Shown: one piece after another, positions 56,112-64,000 of the stretch
How positions within the stretch are numbered: the first letter of the stretch is position 1
How the letters are laid out: each line of letters begins with the position of its first letter
DNA from: Hylemonella sp. UBA6679
GTDB taxonomy: Bacteria > Pseudomonadota > Gammaproteobacteria > Burkholderiales > Burkholderiaceae_C
Reading direction: 5' to 3'
Length of the DNA stretch: 64,000 bases
NCBI GenBank assembly: GCA_002454975.1
Contig: DKJZ01000041.1
Location: 1 to 64,000, forward strand
The notes under the pieces: model-generated
Databases searched by the model: none
Seen by the model: the letters and a program-made list of their open reading frames with translations, nothing else
What the model was told of the DNA's origin: nothing
Program-made: the position numbers and the translations under genes

Positions 56112-56603
56112 TCAGCCTTTGCGCCGAAAGGTCCAGCGGTCGTTGGCCAAGAAGTTGCTCACGCTGGCCGCCACGATCGCGATGATGTTGGCCAAGCGGT
56201 AGTCCATGCTCCCCGACAACAGCAGCGTGAGCACGTATTGCAACAAGCTGCCAAAGGCCGAGGCTGTCACATACTGGCCAAACTCCATGGCCAGGGTGCG
56301 CAGGCTCACGTTGGGCATCTCGCTGGCTTCAAGCTGCTTGACGCGGTCTGACCAGGTCCACAAGCGGTTCCATGTGAAGTTGTTGAGCGTGGCCAGGGTG
56401 ATGGCCAGGGCCAACGAAAAATACGGTTTGTTGTAGCCCTGCTCGATGTGCGCAAACAGGTACTCATGCCCGAGGTAGAGCACCCCGAGGTTCACCACCG
56501 TGCCACTGGCGCCCACAATGCCGAACTTGATGTAGCGGTAGCGCTCGATCCAGCCCAGCACCTGCAACACCACGCTTTGCAACGCGGTTTTTTGTGTGCT
56601 CAT
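56112..56603 (-). CDS. GtrA-family membrane protein
   Basis: 163 residues, four membrane segments: RYIKFGIVGASGTVVNLGVLYLGH at the start is typical of GtrA, and NFLANDRWTF closes it. GtrA-like proteins are thought to flip polyprenyl-phosphate sugars. It fits the neighbouring GT39 enzyme. ATG 56603 has GAGGGG upstream. Confidence 0.9.
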   Translation of the reverse strand: MSTQKTALQSVVLQVLGWIERYRYIKFGIVGASGTVVNLGVLYLGHEYLFAHIEQGYNKPYFSLALAITLATLNNFTWNRLWTWSDRVKQLEASEMPNVSLRTLAMEFGQYVTASAFGSLLQYVLTLLLSGSMDYRLANIIAIVAASVSNFLANDRWTFRRKG

Positions 56604-56613
56604 ACGCCCCTCT

Positions 56614-57855
56614 TCATGCGCCAACCGCAGGCACGGCCAGCGCGCCGAGTGCTTCTTGCAACACGGGGTCGGGGGCGATGCGCTTGAGGCATTGGTTGTC
56701 GCCATCGCAAAACGTCAGGCGGTGGTTGTAGGCGCTCAAGCACGGCGAGCAAGCAATGCCCGACTCGAAAATTTTGGCTTGCGCGCCACGCAAACCTGGC
56801 AGCGGGCCGTAGAGCTTGCCGGTCTCAGGCCCGAAAAACACCATGGTTTGGATGGGCGTGAGCGTGGCGAAATGCCCTGGGCCGCCATCGTTGGTGATGA
56901 GCAAATCGGCCGCGTGAAACAGCATCAACAATTCGCGAATCGAACGTGTGTAGCCGGTGAGGTTCAAGCACAGATCGCTGGCCACGCGAGACTTCAAATC
57001 AGCGGCCAAGGCGGCGTCGTCTTTCAAGCCAATGAGCCCCACCGCATGGCCTGCGGCCACCAGGCCTTGGGCCACGCGGGCGTAGTGGTCGGCCGGCCAA
57101 GCGCGCTCGGGCAAGATGCCGCCGCCCGCGTACAACAACACCAGTTTTCGGCCCACCGCAGACGGGTGATCGGCCGCGAGTTTGGCCTTGTAACTGTTCA
57201 ACTCGTCAGCGGTGAAGTCCACGCTGAGCTCGGTGCGCGCGGGCAAGTCGCGGATGGGGGCAGCCTTGTGCACGGGCGCGCCTTGCACAGTGTCCAAAGC
57301 ATCGACCAGCGACAAAAACTGTTTGCTGATGTGCTGGTAGGGGTTGTAGGGAATGGCGCGGTTGATGAAGCTGCCGCGGTACAGGCCCTCTTGCGTGTGC
57401 GGCGTGAAACCCGCGCGCAACTTGGCGCCGCTGAGGTAAGACAAGAGCGCACTGATGCGCGAGAACAGCTCGCAGTCCACCACCACGTCCAGGGGCAGGG
57501 CGCGCATGGTTTGCATGAAACGCCAAATGTCTTTGACGAGTTGCACGCCCGACTTGTCATCAAGCGCGTGCAGGTGTTCGTCGGCCGCCAGGCCCAGCAT
57601 GCGCGAGACCTCTTGGTTTTTCTTGAGCTGCAGCACATGCAGCGTGGCCCCGGGGTATTTGGCGCGCAGCGCGGCAAACATGGGGCCGGCCAGCACGATG
57701 CTGCCCATCTCTGAGAGCAAAATCACCAGCACATGGCGCACCTGCGCGGGCGCCTTGGGGTTGGCGTTGCCGCGCCAGCGCGCCCACACCGAGAGCCCTG
57801 CGCACAACAACTGGCCTACCCAGCGGTCGATCCAGCGTTGTGTTTGCAGTTTCAT
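56614..57855 (-). CDS. GT9-family (heptosyltransferase-like) glycosyltransferase
   Basis: 413 residues, GT-B fold. N-terminal half with VRHVLVILLSEMGSIVLAGPMF, C-terminal half with NDGGPGHFATLTPIQTMVFFGPETG, the nucleotide-sugar site. A cysteine-rich end (CSPCLSAYNHRLTFCDGDNQCL) occurs in a subset of GT9 proteins. It transfers a heptose or other sugar to LPS core or a related glycan. Ten bases upstream of gtrA in the same direction. Confidence 0.87.
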   Translation of the reverse strand: MKLQTQRWIDRWVGQLLCAGLSVWARWRGNANPKAPAQVRHVLVILLSEMGSIVLAGPMFAALRAKYPGATLHVLQLKKNQEVSRMLGLAADEHLHALDDKSGVQLVKDIWRFMQTMRALPLDVVVDCELFSRISALLSYLSGAKLRAGFTPHTQEGLYRGSFINRAIPYNPYQHISKQFLSLVDALDTVQGAPVHKAAPIRDLPARTELSVDFTADELNSYKAKLAADHPSAVGRKLVLLYAGGGILPERAWPADHYARVAQGLVAAGHAVGLIGLKDDAALAADLKSRVASDLCLNLTGYTRSIRELLMLFHAADLLITNDGGPGHFATLTPIQTMVFFGPETGKLYGPLPGLRGAQAKIFESGIACSPCLSAYNHRLTFCDGDNQCLKRIAPDPVLQEALGALAVPAVGA

Positions 57856-57882
57856 GGTGTGGGGTTCGGAATAAAACCCCGA

Positions 57883-59064
57883 TTATTTCAGACCGGCAGC
57901 CGCACGCAGCGCGGCGGCCTTGTCGGTGCGCTCCCAGGTGAACTCGGGCTCTTCGCGGCCAAAGTGGCCATAGGCGGCTGATTTTTCGTAAATCGGGCGC
58001 AGCAGGTCGAGCATCTGGATGATGCCTTTTGGACGCAAGTCAAAGTGCTCGTTGACCAGCGCGGCGATTTTCTCGTCGGCAATCACGCCCGTGCCTTGGG
58101 TGTTGACGGTCACGTTCATGGGGCGTGCCACGCCAATGGCGTAAGCCACCTGAATCTGGCACTGCGTGGCCAAGCCGGCAGCCACGATGTTTTTGGCCAC
58201 ATAACGCGCAGCATACGCGGCCGAGCGGTCCACCTTGGTGGGGTCTTTGCCGGAGAACGCACCACCACCGTGCGGGCAAGCGCCGCCGTAGGTGTCCACA
58301 ATGATTTTGCGACCGGTCAGGCCGCAGTCGCCCTGGGGGCCACCCACCACAAAACGGCCGGTGGGGTTGATGAGGTATTTGGTGTCGAGCAGCCACTCTT
58401 TGGGCAGCACGGGCTTGATGATTTCTTCAATCACCGCGTCCACGAACTCTTGCTTCATGGTGCTGCCGTTGCTCATCTCGGGGCTGTGTTGGCTCGAGAG
58501 CACCACGGTGTCGATGCTGTGGGGCTTGCCGTCCACATAACGCATGGTCACCTGGCTCTTGGCGTCAGGGCGCAAAAAGGGCAGGCGGCCGTCTTTGCGC
58601 AACTGGGCTTGGCGCTCGACCAAACGGTGGGCGTAGTAAATGGGGGCGGGCATGAGCACCGGGGTTTCGCTGCAAGCGTAGCCAAACATCAGGCCTTGGT
58701 CGCCCGCACCGGTGTTGAGGTGGTCGTCGCTGGCTTGGTCCACGCCCTGGGCGATGTCGTTGGATTGCTTGTCGTAGGCGACCAGCACCGCGCAGCCTTT
58801 GTAGTCAATGCCGTACTCGGTGTTGTCGTAGCCGATGCGCTTGATGGTGTCGCGCGCGACCTGGATGTAGTCCACATGCGCGTTGGTGGTGATCTCACCG
58901 GCGAGCACCACCAAACCGGTGTTGCACAGCGTCTCGGCCGCCACACGGCTGCGGGGGTCTTGCTTGAAAATCGCGTCCAAAATCGCGTCAGACACCTGGT
59001 CTGCCACCTTGTCGGGGTGGCCTTCAGAGACGGATTCAGAGGTAAAGAGGTAATCGTTCGCCAT
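57883..59064 (-). CDS. metK: S-adenosylmethionine synthase
   Basis: 393 residues from ATG 59064 ([11 protein letters not shown]). Makes SAM from Met and ATP. Landmarks: [48 protein letters not shown]. Upstream in-frame codons to 59196 are not conserved. The leader can form a hairpin that pairs the ribosome site. Confidence 0.98.
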   Translation of the reverse strand: MANDYLFTSESVSEGHPDKVADQVSDAILDAIFKQDPRSRVAAETLCNTGLVVLAGEITTNAHVDYIQVARDTIKRIGYDNTEYGIDYKGCAVLVAYDKQSNDIAQGVDQASDDHLNTGAGDQGLMFGYACSETPVLMPAPIYYAHRLVERQAQLRKDGRLPFLRPDAKSQVTMRYVDGKPHSIDTVVLSSQHSPEMSNGSTMKQEFVDAVIEEIIKPVLPKEWLLDTKYLINPTGRFVVGGPQGDCGLTGRKIIVDTYGGACPHGGGAFSGKDPTKVDRSAAYAARYVAKNIVAAGLATQCQIQVAYAIGVARPMNVTVNTQGTGVIADEKIAALVNEHFDLRPKGIIQMLDLLRPIYEKSAAYGHFGREEPEFTWERTDKAAALRAAAGLK

Positions 59065-59069
59065 AAAAA

Positions 59070-59107
59070 CTCCAAGGTTGAGGTTGCGCGTTGCCGGGCC
59101 TTGGGAG
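59070..59107 (-). promoter_or_regulatory. Hairpin that could cover the metK ribosome site
   Basis: In the minus-strand leader CTCCCAAGG (59107-59099) pairs with CCTTGGAG (59077-59070), the latter containing the TTGGAG Shine-Dalgarno, with a loop of 21 nt. I do not recognise a known SAM or SAH riboswitch. Confidence 0.4.
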
Positions 59108-59237
59108 CTGTCAGCGAACGCTTTAGCAGAAATGCCCGGTGTCCCGAACAAGGCACAATCAATGACCATCAAAGCCTGTGCTGTGTCGCCCTGCAAGTAG
59201 TTCTGTAACTCAGCGACAGGCCTAAGTTTATCCGACC

Positions 59238-60065
59238 ATGAAGCTTTTGTTCAGAACATTTGCCAGCCTTCCCCTGGGTCTATTGCAGGCTTTAGGGTGG
59301 GCTTTGGGGTGCTTGGTGGCGGCTGTGTCACCCACCTACCGGCGCCGCATGCTGGCCAATGCCGCTCAGGCTGGCTATGGCGCGGACATGGCCTGGCGAG
59401 GGGCTGCGCACGCCGGCGCCATGGTCTTGGAGTTGCCCCGGCTGTGGCTGGGCGCGCCGGTGCCCATCACCGCTGAGGGCGATGCTTTGGTGGCCCAAGC
59501 CTTGGCAGAGGGCCGCGGCTTGTTGTTTCTCACCCCGCACCTGGGCAGCTTTGAAGCGATGTCTCAGGCTTACACCGAGCGCTTTGGCCAGCACAAGCCC
59601 ATGACGGTGTTGTTTCGCCCGCCGCGCCAAGCTTGGCTCAGAAGCGTGGTGACCCAGGCGCGCCAGCGCCCCGGCCTCTTGACCGCGCCCACCACGCTGG
59701 CTGGGGTCAAGCAACTCATCCAAGCCCTGCGCCGCGGCCAGTGCGTGGGCCTCTTGCCCGACCAAGTGCCCCCGCAAGGCCAGGGCGTGTGGGCGCCGTT
59801 TTTTGGCAAAGACGCCTACACCATGACCCTGGCGGTGCGCTTGGCCCAGCAAACCGGCGCGTGTGTGCTGTTGGCCTGCGCCGAGCGGCGCTGGGGCAAG
59901 TTTGTGGTGCACGTGCACGCGCTCGATGAGCGCCTGGAAGGCCTCTCGCCCGAGGCGGGGGCTGCGTGCATCAACCGCGCCATGGAGCGCCTGATTGCCA
60001 TTTGTCCGCAGCAATACCTGTGGGGCTATGCGCGCTACAAAACCCCGCGGCAGGAAACCCCATGA
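59238..60065 (+). CDS. LpxL/HtrB-type lipid A acyltransferase
   Basis: 275 residues. Membrane-bound late acyltransferase: one N-terminal hydrophobic segment, then the HX4E active motif in TPHLGSFEA at about 95-103. [25 protein letters not shown] is typical. It adds a secondary acyl chain to Kdo2-lipid IVA. Overlaps a second member of the family by four bases. Confidence 0.92.
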   Translation: MKLLFRTFASLPLGLLQALGWALGCLVAAVSPTYRRRMLANAAQAGYGADMAWRGAAHAGAMVLELPRLWLGAPVPITAEGDALVAQALAEGRGLLFLTPHLGSFEAMSQAYTERFGQHKPMTVLFRPPRQAWLRSVVTQARQRPGLLTAPTTLAGVKQLIQALRRGQCVGLLPDQVPPQGQGVWAPFFGKDAYTMTLAVRLAQQTGACVLLACAERRWGKFVVHVHALDERLEGLSPEAGAACINRAMERLIAICPQQYLWGYARYKTPRQETP

Positions 60066-60937
60066 GCTGGGTGTTGAGCCACCTTGGCGTTGTGTTCATG
60101 CGCTTGTTGGGCGTGCTGCCCCTGGCTTGGGTGCGTGCGCTGGGGTGGGTGTTGGGTTGGGTTTTGTACCTGCTGGTGGTGCCGCGCCGCCGGGTGGTGA
60201 TGACCAATTTGCGCTTGTGTTTTCCGCAGTGGACGCATGCGCAGCACGTTCGCGTTGCAAAGGGTGTGTTTGTGCATTTCGCACAAGCCTGGTTAGACCG
60301 CGGTTGGTTGTGGCACGGTAGCCCTGAGACGACCCGTGCGCGTTTGCGTTTGACCGGTGATGTGGCAGCCCTGCAAGACAAGCAACCCACCGTGATTTTT
60401 GCGCCGCATTTTGTGGGGCTGGACGCGGGCTGGACGGCGCTCACCCAACAGCTGGATAGGCGCTTTACCACCATCTACACCAACCAGGCCAACACCACCA
60501 TTGACGCGTGGATTCATGCAGGCCGCAGCAGGTTTGGTCAGGGTCGTTTGTTCGGCCGTGCCGATGGGGTCAAAGACATCGTGGCCGCGTTGCGCCAAGG
60601 CGAGCCGCTGTATTTGCTGCCCGACATGAACTTTGGCCCGCACGAATCGGTGTTTGTGCCTTTTTATGGCGTGATGGCTTGCACCGTGCCGTCTCTGTCA
60701 CGCTTTGCCCGCCTGGGCCGCGCGCAGGTGGTGCCGGTGGTCACGCGCATGACGCGTGAAGGTTATGAGGTGCAAGTGATGCCCGCTTGGACCGACTTTC
60801 CCACCGCAGACGCCACGGCCGATGCGGCCACCATGAACCTGCGTTTGCAAGCCTGGATCGACACCATGCCCGAGCAGTATTACTGGGTGCACAAACGCTT
60901 CAAAGACCGGCCCGAGGGCGAGCCGTCGGTGTATTGA
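60062..60937 (+). CDS. Second LpxL-type lipid A acyltransferase
   Basis: 291 residues from ATG 60062. HX4D motif in FAPHFVGLDAG at about 116-126 and LPDMNFGPHESVFVPFYG. The active acid is Asp, where the upstream copy has Glu. Two different members in one unit suggest attachment of two different or position-specific acyl chains. ATGA overlap with the upstream gene. Confidence 0.92.
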   Translation: MSWVLSHLGVVFMRLLGVLPLAWVRALGWVLGWVLYLLVVPRRRVVMTNLRLCFPQWTHAQHVRVAKGVFVHFAQAWLDRGWLWHGSPETTRARLRLTGDVAALQDKQPTVIFAPHFVGLDAGWTALTQQLDRRFTTIYTNQANTTIDAWIHAGRSRFGQGRLFGRADGVKDIVAALRQGEPLYLLPDMNFGPHESVFVPFYGVMACTVPSLSRFARLGRAQVVPVVTRMTREGYEVQVMPAWTDFPTADATADAATMNLRLQAWIDTMPEQYYWVHKRFKDRPEGEPSVY

Positions 60938-60973
60938 ACGGCTGGTTTGACCTGATTTGTTTGAAACTCGCTG

Positions 60974-61924
60974 CTATTTTTTAGATAGCAAAAAAGCGCC
61001 TATTTCTTTGGCGATCAGCTCAGGTTGCTCATGCACGATCCAGTGCGTGGCATCGTCCACCTTCACCAGTTTGAGTTGCGGCAGGTAGTCGTCCAAGCCC
61101 TCAATCAACTCGGGCGGCAGGGCGGTGTCTTGCATGCCCCACACCACCAGCGTGGGCAGGTTCACGGTGAGCATCTCGCGCGGCAGGGTGATGGCCGCTG
61201 CGGCCGGGTCTTCGGGGCGCGGCGGGCGCAGGGGTGAGGCGCGGTAGTAGTTGCAGCCGCCGGTCAAACCCAGGCTCCACACCGCGCGGTACTGGGCTTT
61301 GACCGCATCGGTCAACCAGCCAAAACGCTCGGCGCCCGCGCCCATGTTGGTGAAGAATTCCCACAGACGGCGAAAGTCATCTTGGGCCAACAGTTGTTCC
61401 GCATCCGGGCGGATGAGGAAGTTCATGTAGGCGCTGTGGTCTTGCTGCTTGGGCTTTTGCAGCTCGCGCAAAAACGTGCCGGGGTGCGGCGAGTTGATGA
61501 TGACCAGCCGCTCGATCAGCTCTGGTTTTTGGTTCGCCAGGTTCCAGGCCACCGCACCACCCCAATCGTGTGCCACCAGCGCCGCCAAGCGCGCGCCGGG
61601 CGACTCGATGGCAATAAGCGCAGCGATGTCGGCCACCAAATGTTTGGCGCGGTACAGGGCCGGGTCAGCAGGGGCGCTGGAATGCTCAAACCCACGCAAA
61701 TTGGGCGCGATGCAGCGGTAGCCGCCATGTTCTGGCTTCGAAAAATGACGCAACAGCGCGTCCCACGCAAAGGCCGCTTCTGGAAAGCCGTGCAAAAACA
61801 CCAGCACCGGGCGGCCCCGCTCGCCGGCAGCGCGGCACGACAGGCGAATGCCATGGGGCAGGTCAACGGTGTAAGTGTCGATGCCGGCGGGCGACAAGCC
61901 GGGGGTGGTCAAGCTGGAGGTCAT
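60974..61924 (-). CDS. Alpha/beta hydrolase (epoxide hydrolase/haloalkane dehalogenase-like)
   Basis: 316 residues. HGFPEAAFAWD oxyanion segment (about 43-53), nucleophile Asp in AHDWGGAVAW, acid in GMQDTALP and His in ATHWIVHEQPE. An Asp nucleophile points to epoxide hydrolases or dehalogenases, not to esterases. The substrate is unknown. The last codons (LLSKK) and stop lie in a short GCTAT...ATAGC palindrome. Confidence 0.88.
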   Translation of the reverse strand: MTSSLTTPGLSPAGIDTYTVDLPHGIRLSCRAAGERGRPVLVFLHGFPEAAFAWDALLRHFSKPEHGGYRCIAPNLRGFEHSSAPADPALYRAKHLVADIAALIAIESPGARLAALVAHDWGGAVAWNLANQKPELIERLVIINSPHPGTFLRELQKPKQQDHSAYMNFLIRPDAEQLLAQDDFRRLWEFFTNMGAGAERFGWLTDAVKAQYRAVWSLGLTGGCNYYRASPLRPPRPEDPAAAAITLPREMLTVNLPTLVVWGMQDTALPPELIEGLDDYLPQLKLVKVDDATHWIVHEQPELIAKEIGAFLLSKK

Positions 61925-61990
61925 GGACGGGCCTTTGTGGATCTGCCCACCACTTTACAGGCTTGATTCAAGCAAGTCTTGAAGCCTTGA

Positions 61991-62752
61991 TCAGTCTTCG
62001 TCCAGCGCCGGAGGTTCGTCGACAGGGGCGTCTGACATTTTGGGCGCGGTGGCTGGCAGGGCGTTGGCGCCATTCGCGCCATCCGCTGACGCAGCTGGGT
62101 GCGTCCAGTCCCACAAAAGGGTGGCCACCTCCTCAATGCCCATGCGTTTGGTGGCCGAGAACAGCCGCACCTCGCCGCCGCCCGCGTTGAGCTTCATGAT
62201 GGACAAAGCCTTGGCCGCTTCGCTGCGGGTGAGTTTGTCGGCCTTGGTGAGCACCACCAAAAACTTCAGGCCTTCCTCCACCCGGGGGCGAATGACCTCG
62301 AGCAGCACCTCGTCAAGCTCGGTCAGGCCATGGCGCGGGTCGCACATCAGCACAATGGCTTTGAGGTTTTCGCGGGTCACCAAATAGTTGGCCATCACCT
62401 GTTGCCAGCGGATCTTGTCTTGCTTGGGCACAGCCGCGTAGCCGTAGCCTGGCAGGTCGGTGAGCACCGCGTCCATCACGCCTTGCTTGCCCAAAGAAAA
62501 CAAGTTGATGTGCTGGGTGCGCCCGGGCTTTTTGGAGGCAAAGGCCAGCTGTTTTTGCTGCGTCAAGGTGTTGATGCAGGTGGACTTGCCGGCGTTGGAC
62601 CGGCCCACAAACGCGATTTCTGGCACGTCCAGGGCGGGCAAAAAGTGCAGCTGCGGCGCGGTGGTTAAAAACTTGGCGGTGTGCAACCAACCCAGGGCAA
62701 TGTTGGCCGCAGATTTTATGGGTGCGGCAGAGGGGCGGGGGGCTTGGGTCAT
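61991..62752 (-). CDS. engB: Ribosome biogenesis GTPase EngB/YihA
   Basis: 253 residues from ATG 62752 (MTQAPRPS). G1 GRSNAGKST, G3 TDLPGYGYA, G4 LTKADK. It assists 50S subunit assembly. A C-terminal tail of about 35 residues (Ala/Pro/Asp-rich) is extra to the domain. Divergent from cytochrome c4. Confidence 0.96.
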   Translation of the reverse strand: MTQAPRPSAAPIKSAANIALGWLHTAKFLTTAPQLHFLPALDVPEIAFVGRSNAGKSTCINTLTQQKQLAFASKKPGRTQHINLFSLGKQGVMDAVLTDLPGYGYAAVPKQDKIRWQQVMANYLVTRENLKAIVLMCDPRHGLTELDEVLLEVIRPRVEEGLKFLVVLTKADKLTRSEAAKALSIMKLNAGGGEVRLFSATKRMGIEEVATLLWDWTHPAASADGANGANALPATAPKMSDAPVDEPPALDED

Positions 62753-62830
62753 GGGGTGGGGCACATATTTGCCGCGGGGGGCAGGATCAGCATTGTAGAA
62801 TCTACGGAGTTTTTGCTATCCAATCACATC

Positions 62831-63457
62831 ATGAAGCTTTTTGCTCACCTGTTGATGGCCGCCGTTTTGGCTGCCCCTGTCGTTTCTTTTGCCAAAGAGG
62901 CAGCGCCCAAAGTGGCCAAGCCCGATTTGGTGGCTGGCGAAGCCAAATTCACCGCCATGTGCGCTTCTTGCCACGGCGCCGACGGCAACTCCAGCACCCC
63001 GGTCAACCCCAAGCTGGCTGCCCAGCACCCTGAGTACCTGGTCAAGCAGCTGCAAGAGTTCAAATCTGGCAAGCGCGCCAACGCCATCATGTCGGGTTTT
63101 GCCGCCACTTTGAGCGACGACGACATGCGCAACATCGCCTACTGGGCCGCTGCGCAAAAAGCCAAGCCTGGTTTTGCCAAAGACAAAGAGTTGGTGGCCT
63201 TGGGTGAGCGCATTTACCGCGGTGGCATTGCCGACCGCCAGGTGGCCGCTTGCGCCGGTTGCCACAGCCCCAACGGTGCTGGCATTCCTTCGCAGTATCC
63301 CCGTTTGAGCGGCCAGCACGCCGACTACACCACCGCCCAGCTGACCTCTTTCCGTGACGGCGTGCGTAAAAACAGCCTGCAAATGAACCAAGTCGCTGCC
63401 AAGCTCAACGACCGCGAAATCAAGGCCGTGTCTGACTACATCGCTGGCCTGCGTTGA
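62831..63457 (+). CDS. Di-haem cytochrome c4
   Basis: 208 residues. Signal peptide to about residue 22 (AAVLAAPVVSFA). Two c-type haem sites, CASCHGADG (about 52-60) and CAGCHSPNG, each with a later Met ligand (IMSGFAATL and LQMNQVAAK). Periplasmic electron carrier to terminal oxidases. The ATG 62831 is preferred; codons from 62681 overlap engB. Upstream of the resB-like cytochrome maturation gene. Confidence 0.95.
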   Translation: MKLFAHLLMAAVLAAPVVSFAKEAAPKVAKPDLVAGEAKFTAMCASCHGADGNSSTPVNPKLAAQHPEYLVKQLQEFKSGKRANAIMSGFAATLSDDDMRNIAYWAAAQKAKPGFAKDKELVALGERIYRGGIADRQVAACAGCHSPNGAGIPSQYPRLSGQHADYTTAQLTSFRDGVRKNSLQMNQVAAKLNDREIKAVSDYIAGLR

Positions 63458-63563
63458 TCGCGCGGCAGCGGTTGGGGTCTGGCTGGCCTTGTTATGAGGC
63501 TTTTCAAGGCCTGAATCGCGAAAAACAGCCCAACCCCAGCCAAGCCCCGCAAACACGGTGAAC

Positions 63564-63597
63564 AAGGCAGGTCTTTCTCCCAAGACCTGCCTTTTTT
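63564..63597 (+). terminator. Cytochrome c4 terminator
   Basis: AAGGCAGGTCTT and AAGACCTGCCTT with a TCTCCC loop, then TTTTTT. About 105 bp after the stop. Confidence 0.93.
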
Positions 63598-63622
63598 CAT
63601 GCCCGTGGGCACAATTCCCCCT

Positions 63623-64000
63623 ATGACGGCTTCTACCCCGGCCCTGAGCCCTTCCCCCCAGCGCGCGCAGCACCTGCGCGCCGCGGTGGAGTTGCTCGCG
63701 TCCATGCGCTTTTCGATCTCGCTGCTCACCATCATTTGCATTGCTTCGGTGATTGGCACGGTGCTCAAGCAGGGCGAGCCCATCAACAATTACATCAACC
63801 AGTTCGGGCCGTTTTGGGCCGAGGTGTTTGAGGCGCTGAGCCTCTACAAGGTCTACAGCGCCTGGTGGTTTTTGCTGATTTTGGCCTTCTTGGTGGTCAG
63901 CACGTCTTTGTGTGTGGCTCGCAACACGCCAAAAATCCTGCAAGACCTCAAGGTTTACAAAGAAAACATCCGCGAGCAAAGCCTGCAAGCCTTTGGCCAC
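63623..64000 (+). CDS. resB: Cytochrome c biogenesis protein ResB (3' end cut off)
   Basis: 126 residues visible from ATG 63623, and no stop before the window edge. First membrane helix at about 30-50 (ISLLTIICIASVIGTVLKQ), second at about 75-95 (WWFLLILAFLVVSTSLCVARNTP). The pattern is typical of ResB, which with ResC/CcsA forms system II for haem attachment to c-type cytochromes. Its position after cytochrome c4 agrees. Confidence 0.9.
   Translation, partial: MTASTPALSPSPQRAQHLRAAVELLASMRFSISLLTIICIASVIGTVLKQGEPINNYINQFGPFWAEVFEALSLYKVYSAWWFLLILAFLVVSTSLCVARNTPKILQDLKVYKENIREQSLQAFGH

Noticed and set aside
59065..59237. Known SAM or SAH riboswitch upstream of metK
   Set aside because: The conserved cores of these riboswitch classes are not found by eye; only a hairpin over the ribosome site remains.

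Overview
The window looks like a chromosomal segment of a betaproteobacterium, most likely order Burkholderiales, family Comamonadaceae. This rests on the high-GC coding style, the Burkholderia-type porins, the lysine/alanine-rich H1-like protein, the PP0621/YpjD/ffh gene neighbourhood and perfect betaproteobacterial-style housekeeping genes. Genus is not determined. Genes lie on both strands, and nearly every base up to 26 kb and from 44.7 kb onwards is in compact operons.

Layout. 0-6 kb: the end of a PfkB kinase, an H1-like DNA-binding protein, and nrdB and nrdA (class I ribonucleotide reductase) behind two tandem NrdR boxes. 6.3-12.2 kb: ampD, a PP0621-type zinc-ribbon membrane protein, a YpjD-like membrane protein, ffh, miaB and a patatin-like phospholipase. 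12.2-23.1 kb: an eleven-kilobase chemosensory operon, transcribed leftwards, in the order double-tip cytosolic MCP, triple-CheW protein, CheB, HEAT-repeat protein, CheR, response regulator, CheA, STAS-like protein, CheY-like regulator, membrane MCP with a CheZ-like motif. A tRNA-Met follows. 23.6-34 kb: core genes (enoyl-CoA hydratase, ilvA, osmC-like, coq7, a porin, a DUF3047 lipoprotein, hexR) interleaved with five toxin-antitoxin modules. 34-41 kb: transaldolase, pgi, aroQ, a DUF4143 ATPase, groEL/groES with a CIRCE operator, and a cytochrome c. 41.3-44.7 kb: a decayed patch holding a deleted toxin with its intact antitoxin, a frameshifted tyrosine recombinase and a porin copy without its start. 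44.7-54.2 kb: a nine-gene, translationally coupled operon. 54.2-64 kb: envelope glycosyltransferases, metK, two LpxL-type acyltransferases, an alpha/beta hydrolase, engB, cytochrome c4 and the start of resB.

The most unusual block is the 44.7-54.2 kb operon. It combines an MlaE-type permease, an MCE (MlaD-like) protein and what looks like a dead ABC ATPase with a CHASE2 sensor, a secreted caspase-like peptidase that has an EF-hand loop, a TPR lipoprotein, a second DUF4384-like protein, a membrane-anchored sialidase-like protein and a polytopic membrane protein. I infer an envelope lipid-handling or envelope-stress system in which a protease and a sensor are built into an MCE transporter. No function is demonstrated.

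Second in interest is the toxin-antitoxin region. One HigBA-type module is flanked by a 94-bp direct repeat of the hexR 3' end whose four differences are all synonymous. That is the footprint expected of a small integrative element that targets a gene's 3' end. Several genes here are broken by single-base indels (two of them in homopolymers), so sequencing error has to be excluded before calling them pseudogenes.
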